Program-made: the position numbers and the translations under genes | The notes under the pieces: model-generated | Databases searched by the model: none | What the model was told of the DNA's origin: nothing | What the model saw: the letters and a program-made list of their open reading frames with translations, nothing else | Source: Strigamia acuminata | Lineage: Eukaryota > Arthropoda > Chilopoda > Geophilomorpha > Linotaeniidae | Assembly (NCBI GenBank): GCA_949358305.1 | Contig: OX442315.1 | Location: 33,506,427-33,570,426, forward strand | Direction of reading: 5' to 3' | DNA length: 64,000 nt | Part shown: one piece after another, positions 17,022 through 27,859 of the stretch | How positions within the stretch are numbered: the stretch's first letter is position 1 | How the letters are laid out: every line of letters starts with the position of its first letter

Positions 17022-19216
17022 TTAAGATGATTTAGCATGCAGAATCATTATAGCTGATACTATTACCGCAAACAGAGCTGCTACACTGCTAGTCTGCAGA
17101 CATGCGGCAAACGAAACAGAAACACTTTGCACACATGGCAGTATTTTATCCATAGATCTCCTATAGTCCAGCAACAGTTTTGCGCAATGCTGATCAAATG
17201 TTGCCATAGTGATATTCTCTCTGTATTCCACAGCTCTTTCATTTGTAAAGAAATAAAAAAAAATGTAAACATATATTCAGTAATGCAACAAAAAGTGAAT
17301 ATAGAGTTTGCGGGATGCATTTTTCTCTTATTTTGTGCCACGTTACACTATTTTAGTGCCATATTGTAAGGGAAAAATCTTTAGTGTATCGTTTTCAACA
17401 CTAAATTAAAATATAGCGCAGCCAATCAGAATTGAGAACACTATATTGTTAGCTCCACCCATTGCAAATGGCGAATATTTTGTTGTCCCGATCAAACACA
17501 TCACAGTTATAGGTACGTAGATTGAATGATAAGTGAGGCCCTAAATTGAATTTTAGGCCCAAAACCATACTTTATAGGCATAATAATGCAATTTTATGCA
17601 GAAATTTGCACATTTACGTCCCCAAATTGAATTTTTAGGTCCAAAATTACTAACTGTCAGTAGTTGGCTGAAATAGTGTAGTGATAAGGAAAAAGTGCAG
17701 CCCGCAAAAACTTAATTTATCATTTTTTCCTTACACTATTTTTATACCGTATAGTCTTTAACTGTAAGGGAAAAATGCATCCCGCAAACTCTCTTTTAAA
17801 TCAAGAATTTAATTACCTGCAACCATCCTTTGTCAACAACCCATTGGCTTGACCAAGAATCAATAGTCCAACAGTTTTCACATAACTCCAACAGTCGGCC
17901 TTAGTATTAAAATCTACAAGCAAGAAAAATAAAAAATAAAAACTCTTCAAAAAATGATAATAAACTATAAATACTCGCCTTGAGTAAGTTGTTCACTACT
18001 GCAAATCACTTTATCAGTCTCCCTACTTACTTCAATAAAATTATGCGCGATTGGAACTAATGCATTATGGACACCGGTAACGTTGACAGCATCTAGACAT
18101 TTCACACGCTTGCTAACACTGGAATATAAATTATTTGTATTTTATCCTCTTAAAATAGACCGTAAAAACATGGCCTATTTTGTATTCATGATTCATTGTA
18201 CTAACAATAAATCATTACAAATTCAGCATCATTTCAAATTCCGACAGGATGTTTATTGATAGAACTTACCCATCCTTACACGAAGGTAATTCGCTGTGAA
18301 CAATCCAGCACGTTATTAAATGAGATACAATTATTCTCAAGTCTTTCAGTTCATCAAAAGTTGGTGCGGCCACAATTACATGAGCTTAGAAAATAAAACT
18401 TATATATATTGTATATAATTTATGAAGTTAGAAGTATTACCACAAGACGTTTGTACGTACAAAGCATCGATGTACTCTTTTAACATGTCGTAGCATTCGG
18501 CTTTGATTTGGGAAAGTGCGTGGATGTACATAGCAGCCTTCATAACCCTGAATTTCACAATAGATATTTAAATTTTTGTTTTTTGATTTATTCAAATATC
18601 GGTATCTACCTGCAGCCTTTTTCGCTCAAAGTTCCGGGCGTCAATCCGGCCATTTTGGTTACTATTACTTTTGCAACATTTGCACATTTGTTTTTTGCTC
18701 GAAACTCTGCAACGGCAAATTGACACAAATTAAAACATTTTTTTTTTAAACTTGCATATCACGTACTAGTATGCAAGTCGTTTTTGCAAAGCACTTTATC
18801 AGAATGCTGATAAGTGGATACATAGTTTTTAATCATTCGAAGTGCAATAGGATCTTCGCACAAATATTTCTCTTTCGTGACATTTTGGGCGCAAATTAAA
18901 AGTTCGCTTTTTCTGAGTAGAAAAAAGATTTAATTAAGACGTTTATAAATAAATGTAATTTTTTTTTACTTATTCTTATCATTGCAATCTGAAGGGATGT
19001 GAAGACTCGATGAACATTTTCTGATCGCAACTAGTAAGTCAGTGCATTCGTCCCAAGCAATGACGTCGTTTTTACACAAAACGGGAGTTGAATTTAAAAC
19101 TAAATAGTATAGAATGTATAAAAAAAAGCCAGATACAAATTGTATTGATACTTACTAAAGACGATTGCGAGTAGAAAAACGATTATTTTAGGTGATTTTT
19201 CTCTGCAGCTGTTCAT
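17022..19216 (-). CDS. secreted Cys-rich protein, paralog A (nine exons, about 370 aa)
   Basis: I do not recognise the family. The exons, read on the minus strand, start with a signal peptide (MNSCREKSPKIIVFLLAIVF, 19216-19156). Seven internal exons follow at about 19101-18971, 18915-18772, 18708-18611, 18545-18443, 18382-18272, 18122-17978 and 17913-17816. The last exon (to 17022) has CAKLLLDY and a hydrophobic C-terminus (ALFAVIVSAIMILHA) that suggests a GPI or membrane anchor. Almost every exon contributes Cys residues in matching positions to the neighbour gene at 20085-21670, to which it is clearly paralogous (shared ECTDLLV, LCEDPIA, LTKDGCR, SRETD). The last intron holds a 490-bp MITE-like insertion. 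Exon edges are by eye. Confidence 0.78.
17303..17792. mobile_element. MITE-like insertion in the last intron of paralog A
   Basis: The terminal inverted repeats are at least 23 bp and perfect (starting AGAGTTTGCGGGATGC at 17303; complement ending at 17792). They extend to about 28 bp with one mismatch. Weaker copies of the same motif (GCAGCCCGCAAAAACTT near 17695) occur inside. The matching intron in paralog B is only about 55 bp, which supports insertion after the duplication. No clear target duplication was found. Confidence 0.72.
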
Positions 19217-19320
19217 GTTGACGAGAAAGAGAGAATATTTCAAATCAGTGCAACATCCGCACAAGTTAGCATCACTATACAAACTCGCACTAAGTTCGTG
19301 TGTACTCTTTTTTAATATAT

Positions 19321-19341
19321 GACTTGCATAACATCCTTTGC
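19321..19341 (-). promoter_or_regulatory. conserved upstream block of paralog A
   Basis: A 21-bp block starting GACTTGCATAACATCC (plus strand) is identical to 21749-21769 upstream of paralog B. It lies about 105 bp upstream of the start codon here and about 80 bp upstream in B. The surrounding DNA is not conserved, so this is probably a shared promoter element. Confidence 0.6.
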
Positions 19342-20084
19342 GTTATATCAATCGCTGTAATACATATATCTGATTCTATTAAACAAACATTTGCATGTGA
19401 ATAAACAGTAGGGTCAGCTATAATAGTCACAAACTCTTCTCTCTGATACTTCCCGCAACCGGAAATACACGAACAAATGGCGAGGAATCGAACTTCTGTG
19501 AATTATTTAAAATCGTTTTCATCCTTAACTTTAAATATAGAATTTTGGATACTGGATGTAATGTTTTCAGTTATTGCTATACCCAGAATCTTTACACACA
19601 TTTGTAAATAAATGTGAAATGATAATTGATAATTGAAGAAATAAATAAGGATTAAACGAATGAGAACTGTAGGAGATTGTATAATTAAATTTATTTTTAG
19701 GGGGACTTCCAGGAAAAATGTAAACCGAGATATTGTTTTTCCATTTTTTAAATTTATTTTTCAAAGTGTAAACATTACGCGTTGATTCAGTACATCTGTA
19801 CTGCCAGACTTGTTATATTTCGAAGCATTTAACATTGCAAAATATGTTCAAATATCTTCTCCAAACAGCGATATTGAAATTAATTCTCTGCAGAACCTCT
19901 GCAGCAATTTGCTAACCTTTCCGCACAATATATTCTGCAGAAAAAGGTTAACAAATTGCTGAAGAGTTTTTGCAAAATATTCTTTTACATTAAAAGCGGC
20001 GTTAAAGGTTAATGAAACACTTTGACAAGCAACTAATGTGCAAAGTTATTATCAATACATAAAAAAATCACATTACTTTACATA
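19342..20084. repeat. intergenic with an imperfect inverted repeat
   Basis: No gene is seen. CAGCAATTTGCTAACCTTT (19902-19920) is repeated inverted at 19943-19961 with one mismatch, around a 22-nt spacer that also contains CTGCAG. Confidence 0.6.
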
Positions 20085-21670
20085 TTACATAAATAAAACG
20101 TTTAATTTTACATGCAGAATCATTGCGACAGATATTATTAGTGTACTGAATGTATGCAGAGACTCGGCAAAATCTTGTACAACTGGAACTGCTTCGACAC
20201 ATGGTAAAGCTTTATCCATAGCTGCCCTATAATCCAGCAATAGCTTCGCACATTGCGGATCATAATTTGCCATTGTAATATTCTCGATATACTGTGAAGC
20301 CCTATTATTAAAAAACTATTTAAATATAAATGTTCCGAAAATACAGAATCAATTTATACCTGCAGCCATCCTTTGTCAACAACCCATTTGCTTGCCGAAC
20401 AATTATTACACCAACAGTTCTAGCGTATGACCAACAGCCGTCAAGATCTTCGAAGTCTATATACGAAAACAAATGTTAAATTTAAAATTCTGCAAGATTC
20501 TAATTTTTGTAAATAAATACCTTTTCTAAGTTCTTGATTACCGCATAAAACTCTATCAGTTTCCCTACTTATATTAACAAAATTGTAAATTAATGGTTTT
20601 AAATCTTTATTGACACTACTGTAGTTAACTGAATTTACACATTGCATTCGTTTGCTAAATCTGTAATAGAATTATTTCAATTTCTTTCATTTTTCTCTTT
20701 TTTAATAAAACTTACATGGTTTTACAAGTAGGTAAGTCGTGATATCGAAACCAACATCTAACTACATGATTTAAGACAGCATCTAGGGTTTTCAGTTCAC
20801 TATAAGTTGGTGCATCCGCATTTACATGAGCTATGAATAGACAGATATAATTTAAAATGTATAATTTATAGCAGGATTTAACTTACAACAAGTTGTTTTC
20901 GCGTATAAAGCTTCAATCAATTGTTTAAGTAATTCGTAGCAGCCATCTTTGATCGTAGAGAGAGCGTGGGCGTACATCGCAACTTTGATAAGTCTAAAGA
21001 TGTGCGATGATTATTTACATTTTTACAGTTAAATAAATTTATATCTACCTGCAGCCTTTGTCACTTACAGTTCCAGGTGTCACTGCTGAAGCTATAATGG
21101 TCGCCATTATATTGGCATGAAGTATACAAAATCTGTTACTAGTTAAATCTAAAAAATATAATTATTTTTTTTTAAAAATAAAGATTAAACATTTTTGCTT
21201 AAGTTGTGTACTAGCATGGATGTCTTTTTGGCATAGTAGTTCATCAGAATGTTTATAAGTGCGGTAGTAATTTCTAATCATGCGGACAGCAATGGGATCC
21301 TCACATAAATGTATTTTCTTCAAGACATTTTGTGTGCAGAGTAAAACTCGACTTTTCCTAAGGAAAAAAAAATGAAAAAATCGTGTAACTATTTAATAAA
21401 TAAATGGAATTTCTTATTATTTACTTATTCGCATTGCAGTCTATGCTACGGAAATGCATTCTAGATGAACACCTTCGAACTTCAACTAGTAAATCTGTGC
21501 ATTCATCCCACACGACAATATCATTTCTACACGGAACAGGAGTTGGCCCAAAACCTAAATAATTTGAAAAGAAATTATAAAATGATAAATTGATTAAATC
21601 GAGACTTACTAATAAAAATTGTGAATACGAGAAGTATTATTTTAAAAGTTTTTCCTATATAACTGTCCAT
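20085..21670 (-). CDS. secreted Cys-rich protein, paralog B (nine exons, about 370 aa)
   Basis: This is the tandem paralog of the gene at 17022-19216, with the same exon number, order and phases. The signal peptide exon starts at 21670 (MDSYIGKTFKIILLVFTIFI). The following exons are at about 21554-21430, 21358-21210, 21151-21054, 20996-20890, 20831-20716, 20661-20521 and 20458-20360. The last exon (to 20085) ends in a hydrophobic helix (LIISVAMILHVKLNVLF). The conserved blocks are WDECTDLLVEVRRCSS, LCEDPIAVRMI, VSDKGCR, ANGLLTKDGCR and PQCAKLLLDY. The paired Cys pattern argues for an extracellular disulfide-stabilised fold, probably anchored at the membrane. No function can be assigned. Confidence 0.78.
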
Positions 21671-21748
21671 ACTGGAGAGAGTATATTATTTCACCTTCCG
21701 AGTTGTCCGACATCCGTATATCGTAGCAGCGTTATTCAAACTCGGCCG

Positions 21749-21769
21749 GACTTGCATAACATCCTTTGC
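21749..21769 (-). promoter_or_regulatory. conserved upstream block of paralog B
   Basis: This is the same 21-bp block as at 19321-19341, about 80 bp upstream of the paralog B start codon and in the same orientation. Confidence 0.6.
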
Positions 21770-22064
21770 TTTATTCCGAATTCCATTCCAATGGTTGCGA
21801 ATTGTGCTCCAAAACATGATTACTCATTACCTAGTCCCAGATCGTGACAACTTGCTTTTATTTTTTATTTAAATAATATTTTTGTATACAATTATTGAAT
21901 GTGTGTGCTTACTTGTTCCACATAATATTCGTGAGCGAGTTTTGTTCTGTTTCACCTCGTACGGTCATAAATACTTTTTATTACATCTTTTATTTCTTCA
22001 TTTCAATTGTTTTTCGTGAGTAACCTCTTTGCCTTTTCATCCTCTGACTCAGTGAAAGATTTTT

Positions 22065-22153
22065 TGGTCAGCTGTCTTCAGCTTTCCAGCACTGCTAGAC
22101 AGGAAGAGGTGGGGAACCCCACAGGGACAGTAACAGTAGGGAGAAGCTGACCA
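22065..22153. other. GC-rich self-complementary 89-nt segment
   Basis: TGGTCAGCT (22065-22073) pairs with AGCTGACCA (22145-22153). Inside are a TGGGG-AA-CCCCA stem and an ACTG/CAGT pairing. It stands out from the AT-rich surroundings and could be a small structured RNA. No known RNA family was recognised. The rest of 21770-22340 holds nothing that I can name. Confidence 0.4.
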
Positions 22154-22340
22154 GGAGAAACATCAGTTAAGGATTAACAGAAATAGGAAAGCTCGAAAAA
22201 ATACGAAAACAAATTAAATGATTAAAAATCTTGCACATAATTCTGACTTAAAATTACTGTTTATTGAATATTTTGTTCGTACATAACTACATTGATATTA
22301 TCTACTGTCAAGACGATTATTCTTGGCTTTAAAAATAAAA

Positions 22341-22719
22341 TTACAACACTGGAAATTGACAGACTCGAACTCCACATCCATTCAAGCAGCAAATCATTCC
22401 TCCCAAACATTGTGAGTGCGACGAACACTTGTTCCATGCACCAGGTTTTCTGCCCATTTCGCACACCCAATCTTGCATCGGCATAATACCAGGACACAGA
22501 GAACTCAAACGATTTACTACACATTTAAAACAAAATCATAATAATTAAAAACACCAAAAACGCAAATGTAATTTACCCGGTTTCAGTTCTTGCTGATTCG
22601 ATAAAGCCAAAGTAATGGCAAGGACAAGTACGACGGTGACCACTTTGCAATTCCTACATTATATTTAGTTGAGAAGTGAAACAAATCGATATTAAATGAC
22701 AATCAGTGTAAACTTACAT
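22341..22719 (-). CDS. secreted single WAP-domain protein, 83 aa
   Basis: The exons are 22718-22719, 22577-22653 and 22341-22516 (minus). The initiation codon is split: exon 1 ends in AT and exon 2 begins with G. The signal peptide (MNCKVVTVVLVLAITLALS) is followed by a four-disulfide-core (WAP) domain with eight Cys: LCPG, WVCEM, NKCSSHSQC, MICCLNGCG and VRVC. WAP proteins are small secreted protease inhibitors or antimicrobials (crustin and waprin types), and this fits an immune or venom-like secretory role. A TATAAA box lies at 22786-22791 (minus). The track-like long ORF through the last exon is in another frame and is not the product. Confidence 0.88.
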
Positions 22720-22785
22720 TTTCCTGCGCGAGTTTCTTTGAAAAAAGGATGTTGATGTATGACAATGTGGGTACGAGTGTCCGCA

Positions 22786-22791
22786 TTTATA
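22786..22791 (-). promoter_or_regulatory. TATA box of the WAP gene
   Basis: TATAAA on the minus strand lies inside the small palindrome CCGCA...TGCGG, about 70 bp upstream of the split start codon. Confidence 0.55.
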
Positions 22792-23855
22792 GTGCGGCTT
22801 TTTGACAAATTTTCCTTCATTAACACTGATTAATTATCGGATATACAGTTTCATTTTAATAGGGTCTCGTAGGATTATTCAAACTCTCCACGTCTAAACT
22901 TTTAAACGCATGTGGCCGCTTCGAATAATCAATCAATCAATCAAACTACAGTTGTGGTAGTGATAATTATTTCTGTTTTTCTTTATAAAAACTAGAAATA
23001 GCCAATAAATAATTTGTTAATTGCTCTTTTGTGAAAAAAAAATATTTTTTATTCCACTTTTGTTAGGCTTCACTGCAAATCAACAAAAAAATCAACAAAA
23101 ATGATCGAGAAAACAACAAAAATAAATACTAGTAAATAGCTCGTTTTATCGTTTTTGATGTTGTGTATAAAATTAAAATTAAAGAGAGATATATAATTTT
23201 TATTAAAATTTTTATTTAAAAGTCTTTGACCTTAATAAGCTTTTGACAAATTTATGGCACAATACCCATTTATTACCATTTATTATCATTTATTACCCTT
23301 ATGCTGCGTCATTTATCCATTAGGGAGGGTTCTATTTTCATAAGCATTTTATTCACAAAAAATAATTTTTTTCATAATCTGGAATTTAGTAATTCCAGTC
23401 TAATAAAGCCATTTACAGTACTTGATTTTAAGAATTTTCTCAACAAAATATTGGCTTTTTATTTTTATTACGATTTCTTTGAAACGAAAATTATTGAAGA
23501 TTTTCTTTAATCTAGTTTCTTTTAAATATTTAACTGTGCTTAGAACAACTTTAAAGTAACTGTAAAGCGGACGATACTATTATCTACCTAATGTACACGC
23601 CTTTCAAATTACTTTAGACTCCCGTCGAATAAACAATTGAAATTGGTTTGTGCTTTCTATTTTGTATCATTCAAAATGTCTAAAATTTGTTCAAAATTCA
23701 TTCAAAAAGAAATAAATACACACCTGGGTAAATAACCATCAATGAATAAAGTAATAAAGCTTAAAGTAATTCCATAATCGCCCATAATCTTGACCTTGAG
23801 GTCAACTATTTTAAGATACAAAAGAAAATTGCCTTTGGACTTGACTAATTCTCTT
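22792..23855. other. intergenic, AT-rich, nothing recognised
   Basis: The short ORFs here (69 and 76 codons) have no domain, signal or neighbour support. Confidence 0.5.
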
Positions 23856-23920
23856 ATAAGAGCACGCTCCGCAATACACATCAGCACCAAACGTCCACAG
23901 CCAACCACCCAACAAGAAAC

Positions 23921-24240
23921 ATGTTCAAGCATCTCTTCATTGCGTTCGCAGTATTCTCAACAGGTATAACCACAAAAATTTAATCAATTTACCTTTTAAA
24001 TTTAATTTTTCTCTTTTAGTTACTTGCACGTTAACTCGACAACGTCTATGCAATTATCCGGATGGTTCGGTCTTTCCCGACTACGCCGACTGCAACCAAT
24101 TTTACGTTTGTGTTCAAGGAATCCTCCTCACCCGTTTTTGCGATCCTGATCTACTATTCGACGTAAGATCGTGGCAATGCGAACCTGCAGACATTGCCCA
24201 CTGTGCTGGCTTGTCGTTTCTATACGCATCCGGAAAATGA
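23921..24240 (+). CDS. secreted CBM14 (peritrophin-A) chitin-binding protein, 87 aa
   Basis: The exons are 23921-23963 and 24020-24240. The signal peptide (MFKHLFIAFAVFST) is followed by one chitin-binding type-2 domain with the six-Cys pattern: LCNYPDGSVFPDYADCNQFY, VCVQG, RFCDPDLLFD, WQCEP and HCAG. Such proteins bind chitin in cuticle or peritrophic matrix, and a single domain on a short protein is a common arthropod form. A TTATAAGAG box near 23856, about 30 bp before an ATCAG initiator-like site, is a plausible promoter. Between the stop and 24585 no gene is seen. Confidence 0.92.
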
Positions 24241-24585
24241 ATCGAAAATCAACTCCAAATGTAGAATTTTTATTTCAAAACAAAATAACAATAATGAATG
24301 AACATTTCAATTACACGTTGATATTGAATTAATGACAGGAAAAAAGAATATACAGAAGAAAAAAAAATTATATATCGGAAATGGAAAAAATAAAATGGTT
24401 TATTGCTGAGTTTTAATTTCTCGATGTATTTAATCAAGATAAAATGAAAGAATTAAACGTTTTGGTCAATGAACAATAAATACAATAAGATGTCGAACAA
24501 ATGATATATTTTTAATTAACAGCGTATTGGGTTGTCCTAACCTGTGAATCAGTAAAACATTATAAAATAACGAAGTTCTTTGCAC

Positions 24586-27500
24586 TCATCTTCTAATATT
24601 ACGGAAGTTGCACTGTTGCAGGAAATTCCCTAAAGCATGCACTTCGCACATGCCTTGCTTCAAATACTCCCTACAAAAACAACCAATTTAAACGACAGTA
24701 CGCGACAAAATCATCATAAACTTACTTATTTTCTGCAATAACACAAAAACTATGCAGAATGTTATGCGAAAATTCATCCATTACACCTTCCTAAAAAAAA
24801 ATCAATTCAATTCAATCTAATTAGTATAAATAAAATTCCAAATTAATCACATTTTCAGATCGATAAAAGGCTTTTATTGCCTCGCACAACGCCATAACGT
24901 CGTCCTCCTTTAAATCCGGGTTTCCCACCACCCTAAAAATATACGCAATTCACTTAGAACGTCAAAACCGTTAAAAATTGCAATCCTAACAACGATAATT
25001 GTCTGTAGAGATTCTTAACGAATCCATAAAATTCTGTCAAAGCGGTTGCGACTTCGCTTTGAGTCAGTACATGCAGCGGCCGATCGCATCTATACTCTAA
25101 TCCATAATGGTGGGCGACGGAAGCACTACAACATCAAAAAATATTTAAAAAACAAATATACATGTAGGCCTACATAGAAATTATTCACGAGTTACCAAAG
25201 TCCATCGATTCTGCTCGCTACATCACAAAATATTGTCCTAACAATGTTCAAATTAGCAGCATTCGCTACGATACTATCAGCAATACTTTCTCGTTGCTTT
25301 TCCGACGTTTCCACTAATAGTTTGAATTCAACACTTAAACAACTTAATTTTTCGATTTGTCTTGAAAGTTTAATGTTAAATGCGGCAGGCACTGGCGCGG
25401 GTAACGTAAGATCATCATTGAGTTGCCTTTTCTTCAGATGTTGGCACAAACGAAGACTCTGGTCGATGGCACTATTAATGTTACTAAATGTCTCCTTCCG
25501 CCCTTTGTCGTTCGCAAAAAACTCTCGTAGAGAATTAAAAACCATCTTGTGTTCCTTTAGGAAGCAACAATTAAACACTGCTATCCAATGCCTATAAAAC
25601 ACACAAATCATTACTAAAAAAAAAAAGACGAATTTTTTAAAAATCATTTACTTGTCGATGCAAATGAATACATCGGTCAAATTCCACGGGGGTTTAATTT
25701 TGATGATGCTCAGCCACTTATCCTCGTCATAAACTAAGCACATCACTTTTTCTAACACAAACGACAACGTCTCGAAAAGTGTCAATTTAAACGAATTGTA
25801 TATTTCACTCGCAGTGCGCTCGGGGTAGTCTCTCTTTTCCTCCGCTTCTTGCTCAAATGCTGGAATGATAAGCGATTAATATCGATGGTAATTTAATTAT
25901 TCAAACTACTAATGTGTACTACCGGAGCAGATAGATGGGTTGGCTATAATTTCTGATAGTTTATCGTAAATTGTGTCGGTGCAAAACGCCAAGCATCTGT
26001 TTGAACTCGCTTTGTTACACAAATTCTTGTCATTTGTCAACAAAATGGCTGATGAATTTGCTAGAATTAAAAAATTAAAAATATTAAAAAATAAAATAAA
26101 AATAAATACATTAATGGTGAAATTTATAAAAATAATAATTACCTCTCTTGTGGAAGTCCGTACAACACAGTAAAATGTGGTCATCGTTTGTCGATGCAAT
26201 CAAACTCGTTACTCGCGTTGCCTGTTGATAGATAGAAATTTATTATTGATTTCTTTATATATTATTATTATTATTATTAATTTAATTTTTAAAACTGACC
26301 TGTTCAATACTTTGTCCCTGAATTGAACTAGCTGTGTCTGATAACTGCGTGTGCAGAAATCTAATGGCAGCACGCGCTTGTCTATGAACTTGTACATTCT
26401 GAAAATAAATCAATTTAATTCAATTTAAAATTAATATTAAACCAAATTATATTTTATAAAAAAAATTTTTTTACCTTCATCGACCTCCTGTCATCTTTTA
26501 ATTCGTCTAATTCTTGCAGCACAATCCAAGGAATGATTAAAATCACTTTGCATTTGTCTGAAATTGATATAAGTATTGCAAAATAAATGATTAATTTTGT
26601 TCCAGATTATTCTTACCTTCGCTTAAGAGAACTAATGTGTCTAATAACTTCAAATTGGTGAGTAAAACGTTCGTATCGATTACCACGTAGACCCTCTAAT
26701 GAATAGAATCGAATAAAATAAGAATTAAATAAGTTTAAAGCGATAAAACAAGACCTGAACCTCAGCCGAGCAATAAGTTGATATTTCTTTAATCGCGGAG
26801 AATTTTTTTAGATCTTCAGAATTCTGAAATTTAATTTTTAATTATAAACTACGTTCTCGATAAAATGAATCATCTCGTTTTACCGGTTCGTCAAACACTT
26901 GTCTGAAATTTTGACGCAAATCATCGATCTAGAAATATCAAAAAAAATATCATCAATAATGTAATAAATCTTTTATTTAAGCTGTAAGATTGCCAGGTTT
27001 CCATTATTAAAGAAAAAAGCTGCTTGAATGGCTGCAAAGCCAACAAGATTTTGACAAAAATCGAATTTTTTAAGTAAAAGGAAAAAAGTCACTTTTTCCG
27101 GAAAAAATTAAATTTTTCCAATAAAAATCACTTTTTTAGAAGAATTTTTGTTTTTAAGGTAAAAATTGCCTTTTATTATGCAAAAATTGCATTTTATTAT
27201 GCAAAAATTGCATTTTATTATGCAAAAATTGCATTTTATCATGTGTAAAATGCAATTTTTTACATAAAAACCACACCAAAATCTGGCAACTCAATTCCTG
27301 CTCAACAAAATACGCACTTCCATCATAACGGTGCTATCATCCAACACCGATTCGCACACTTCCATTTCATCGGACGTAGATGCTACAAATAAATAACTTC
27401 TTATTAATAAAATCCAAACCAAACATTAAATCAAACTAATAATACCTGCCGATGGAGTACCCAAACTATTCCCATATCCAGACGACGGCAAACTGTCTTC

Positions 27501-27859
27501 AATTCTCAATCCCTTACTCTTCTTACACGAATCAAACGAACTTTTACGTTTCCTTGAAATCGGCAAGACTGGGGAAACGAAAGGCTTCACAGGTCTATCC
27601 CCAGCATGCTTAAAATAAAACAAATAAAAATCAACACAAATAACAAAAAACAAACCACAAAAAAACAAAAAAATTTATTTTTATTTTAAAAATTCACCTT
27701 CGCTTTTTGTGCTTTTTCCTTTGCTTCCGCGTCCAACACTTCCGCAAAATGCCAACACGACTCTTTGGTGCGATAATTGTAGAAATACGTCCTGCCACCA
27801 TTCTGTGTAGACTTGTGCGCCCTCCATCCAAGCGGTAACTTTATTTCTGGGCTTGCCAT
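24586..27859 (-). CDS. SWT1: SWT1-type nuclear endoribonuclease with N-terminal WW domain (about 650 aa, 16 exons)
   Basis: The exons, read on the minus strand with phases checked, are 27859-27698, 27608-27446, 27382-27318, 26928-26884, 26823-26755, 26695-26617, 26557-26475, 26398-26300, 26221-26143, 26060-25923, 25859-25652, 25591-25196, and four more down to 24586. Exon 1 encodes a WW domain (LPLGWRAHKS...TYFYNYRTKESCW). The PIN nuclease domain has VYVVIDTNVLLTNLKLL, IPWIVLQELDELK and ILLTNDKNLCNKA, with the acidic metal-binding residues kept. The C-terminal half is the helical SWT1-specific region. In yeast and mammals SWT1 cleaves RNAs of aberrant messenger particles at the nuclear pore. 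The divergent neighbour MAN1B1 starts 1.07 kb away. Confidence 0.9.
27161..27242. repeat. 21-bp intronic minisatellite in SWT1
   Basis: There are between three and four copies of a 21-bp unit built on ATTTTATTATGCAAAAATTG, in the intron between exons 3 and 4. Confidence 0.85.

Noticed and set aside
22261-22524. 87-codon minus ORF through the WAP exon
   Set aside because: Wrong frame; splicing from the split-ATG exon gives the eight-Cys WAP reading instead.
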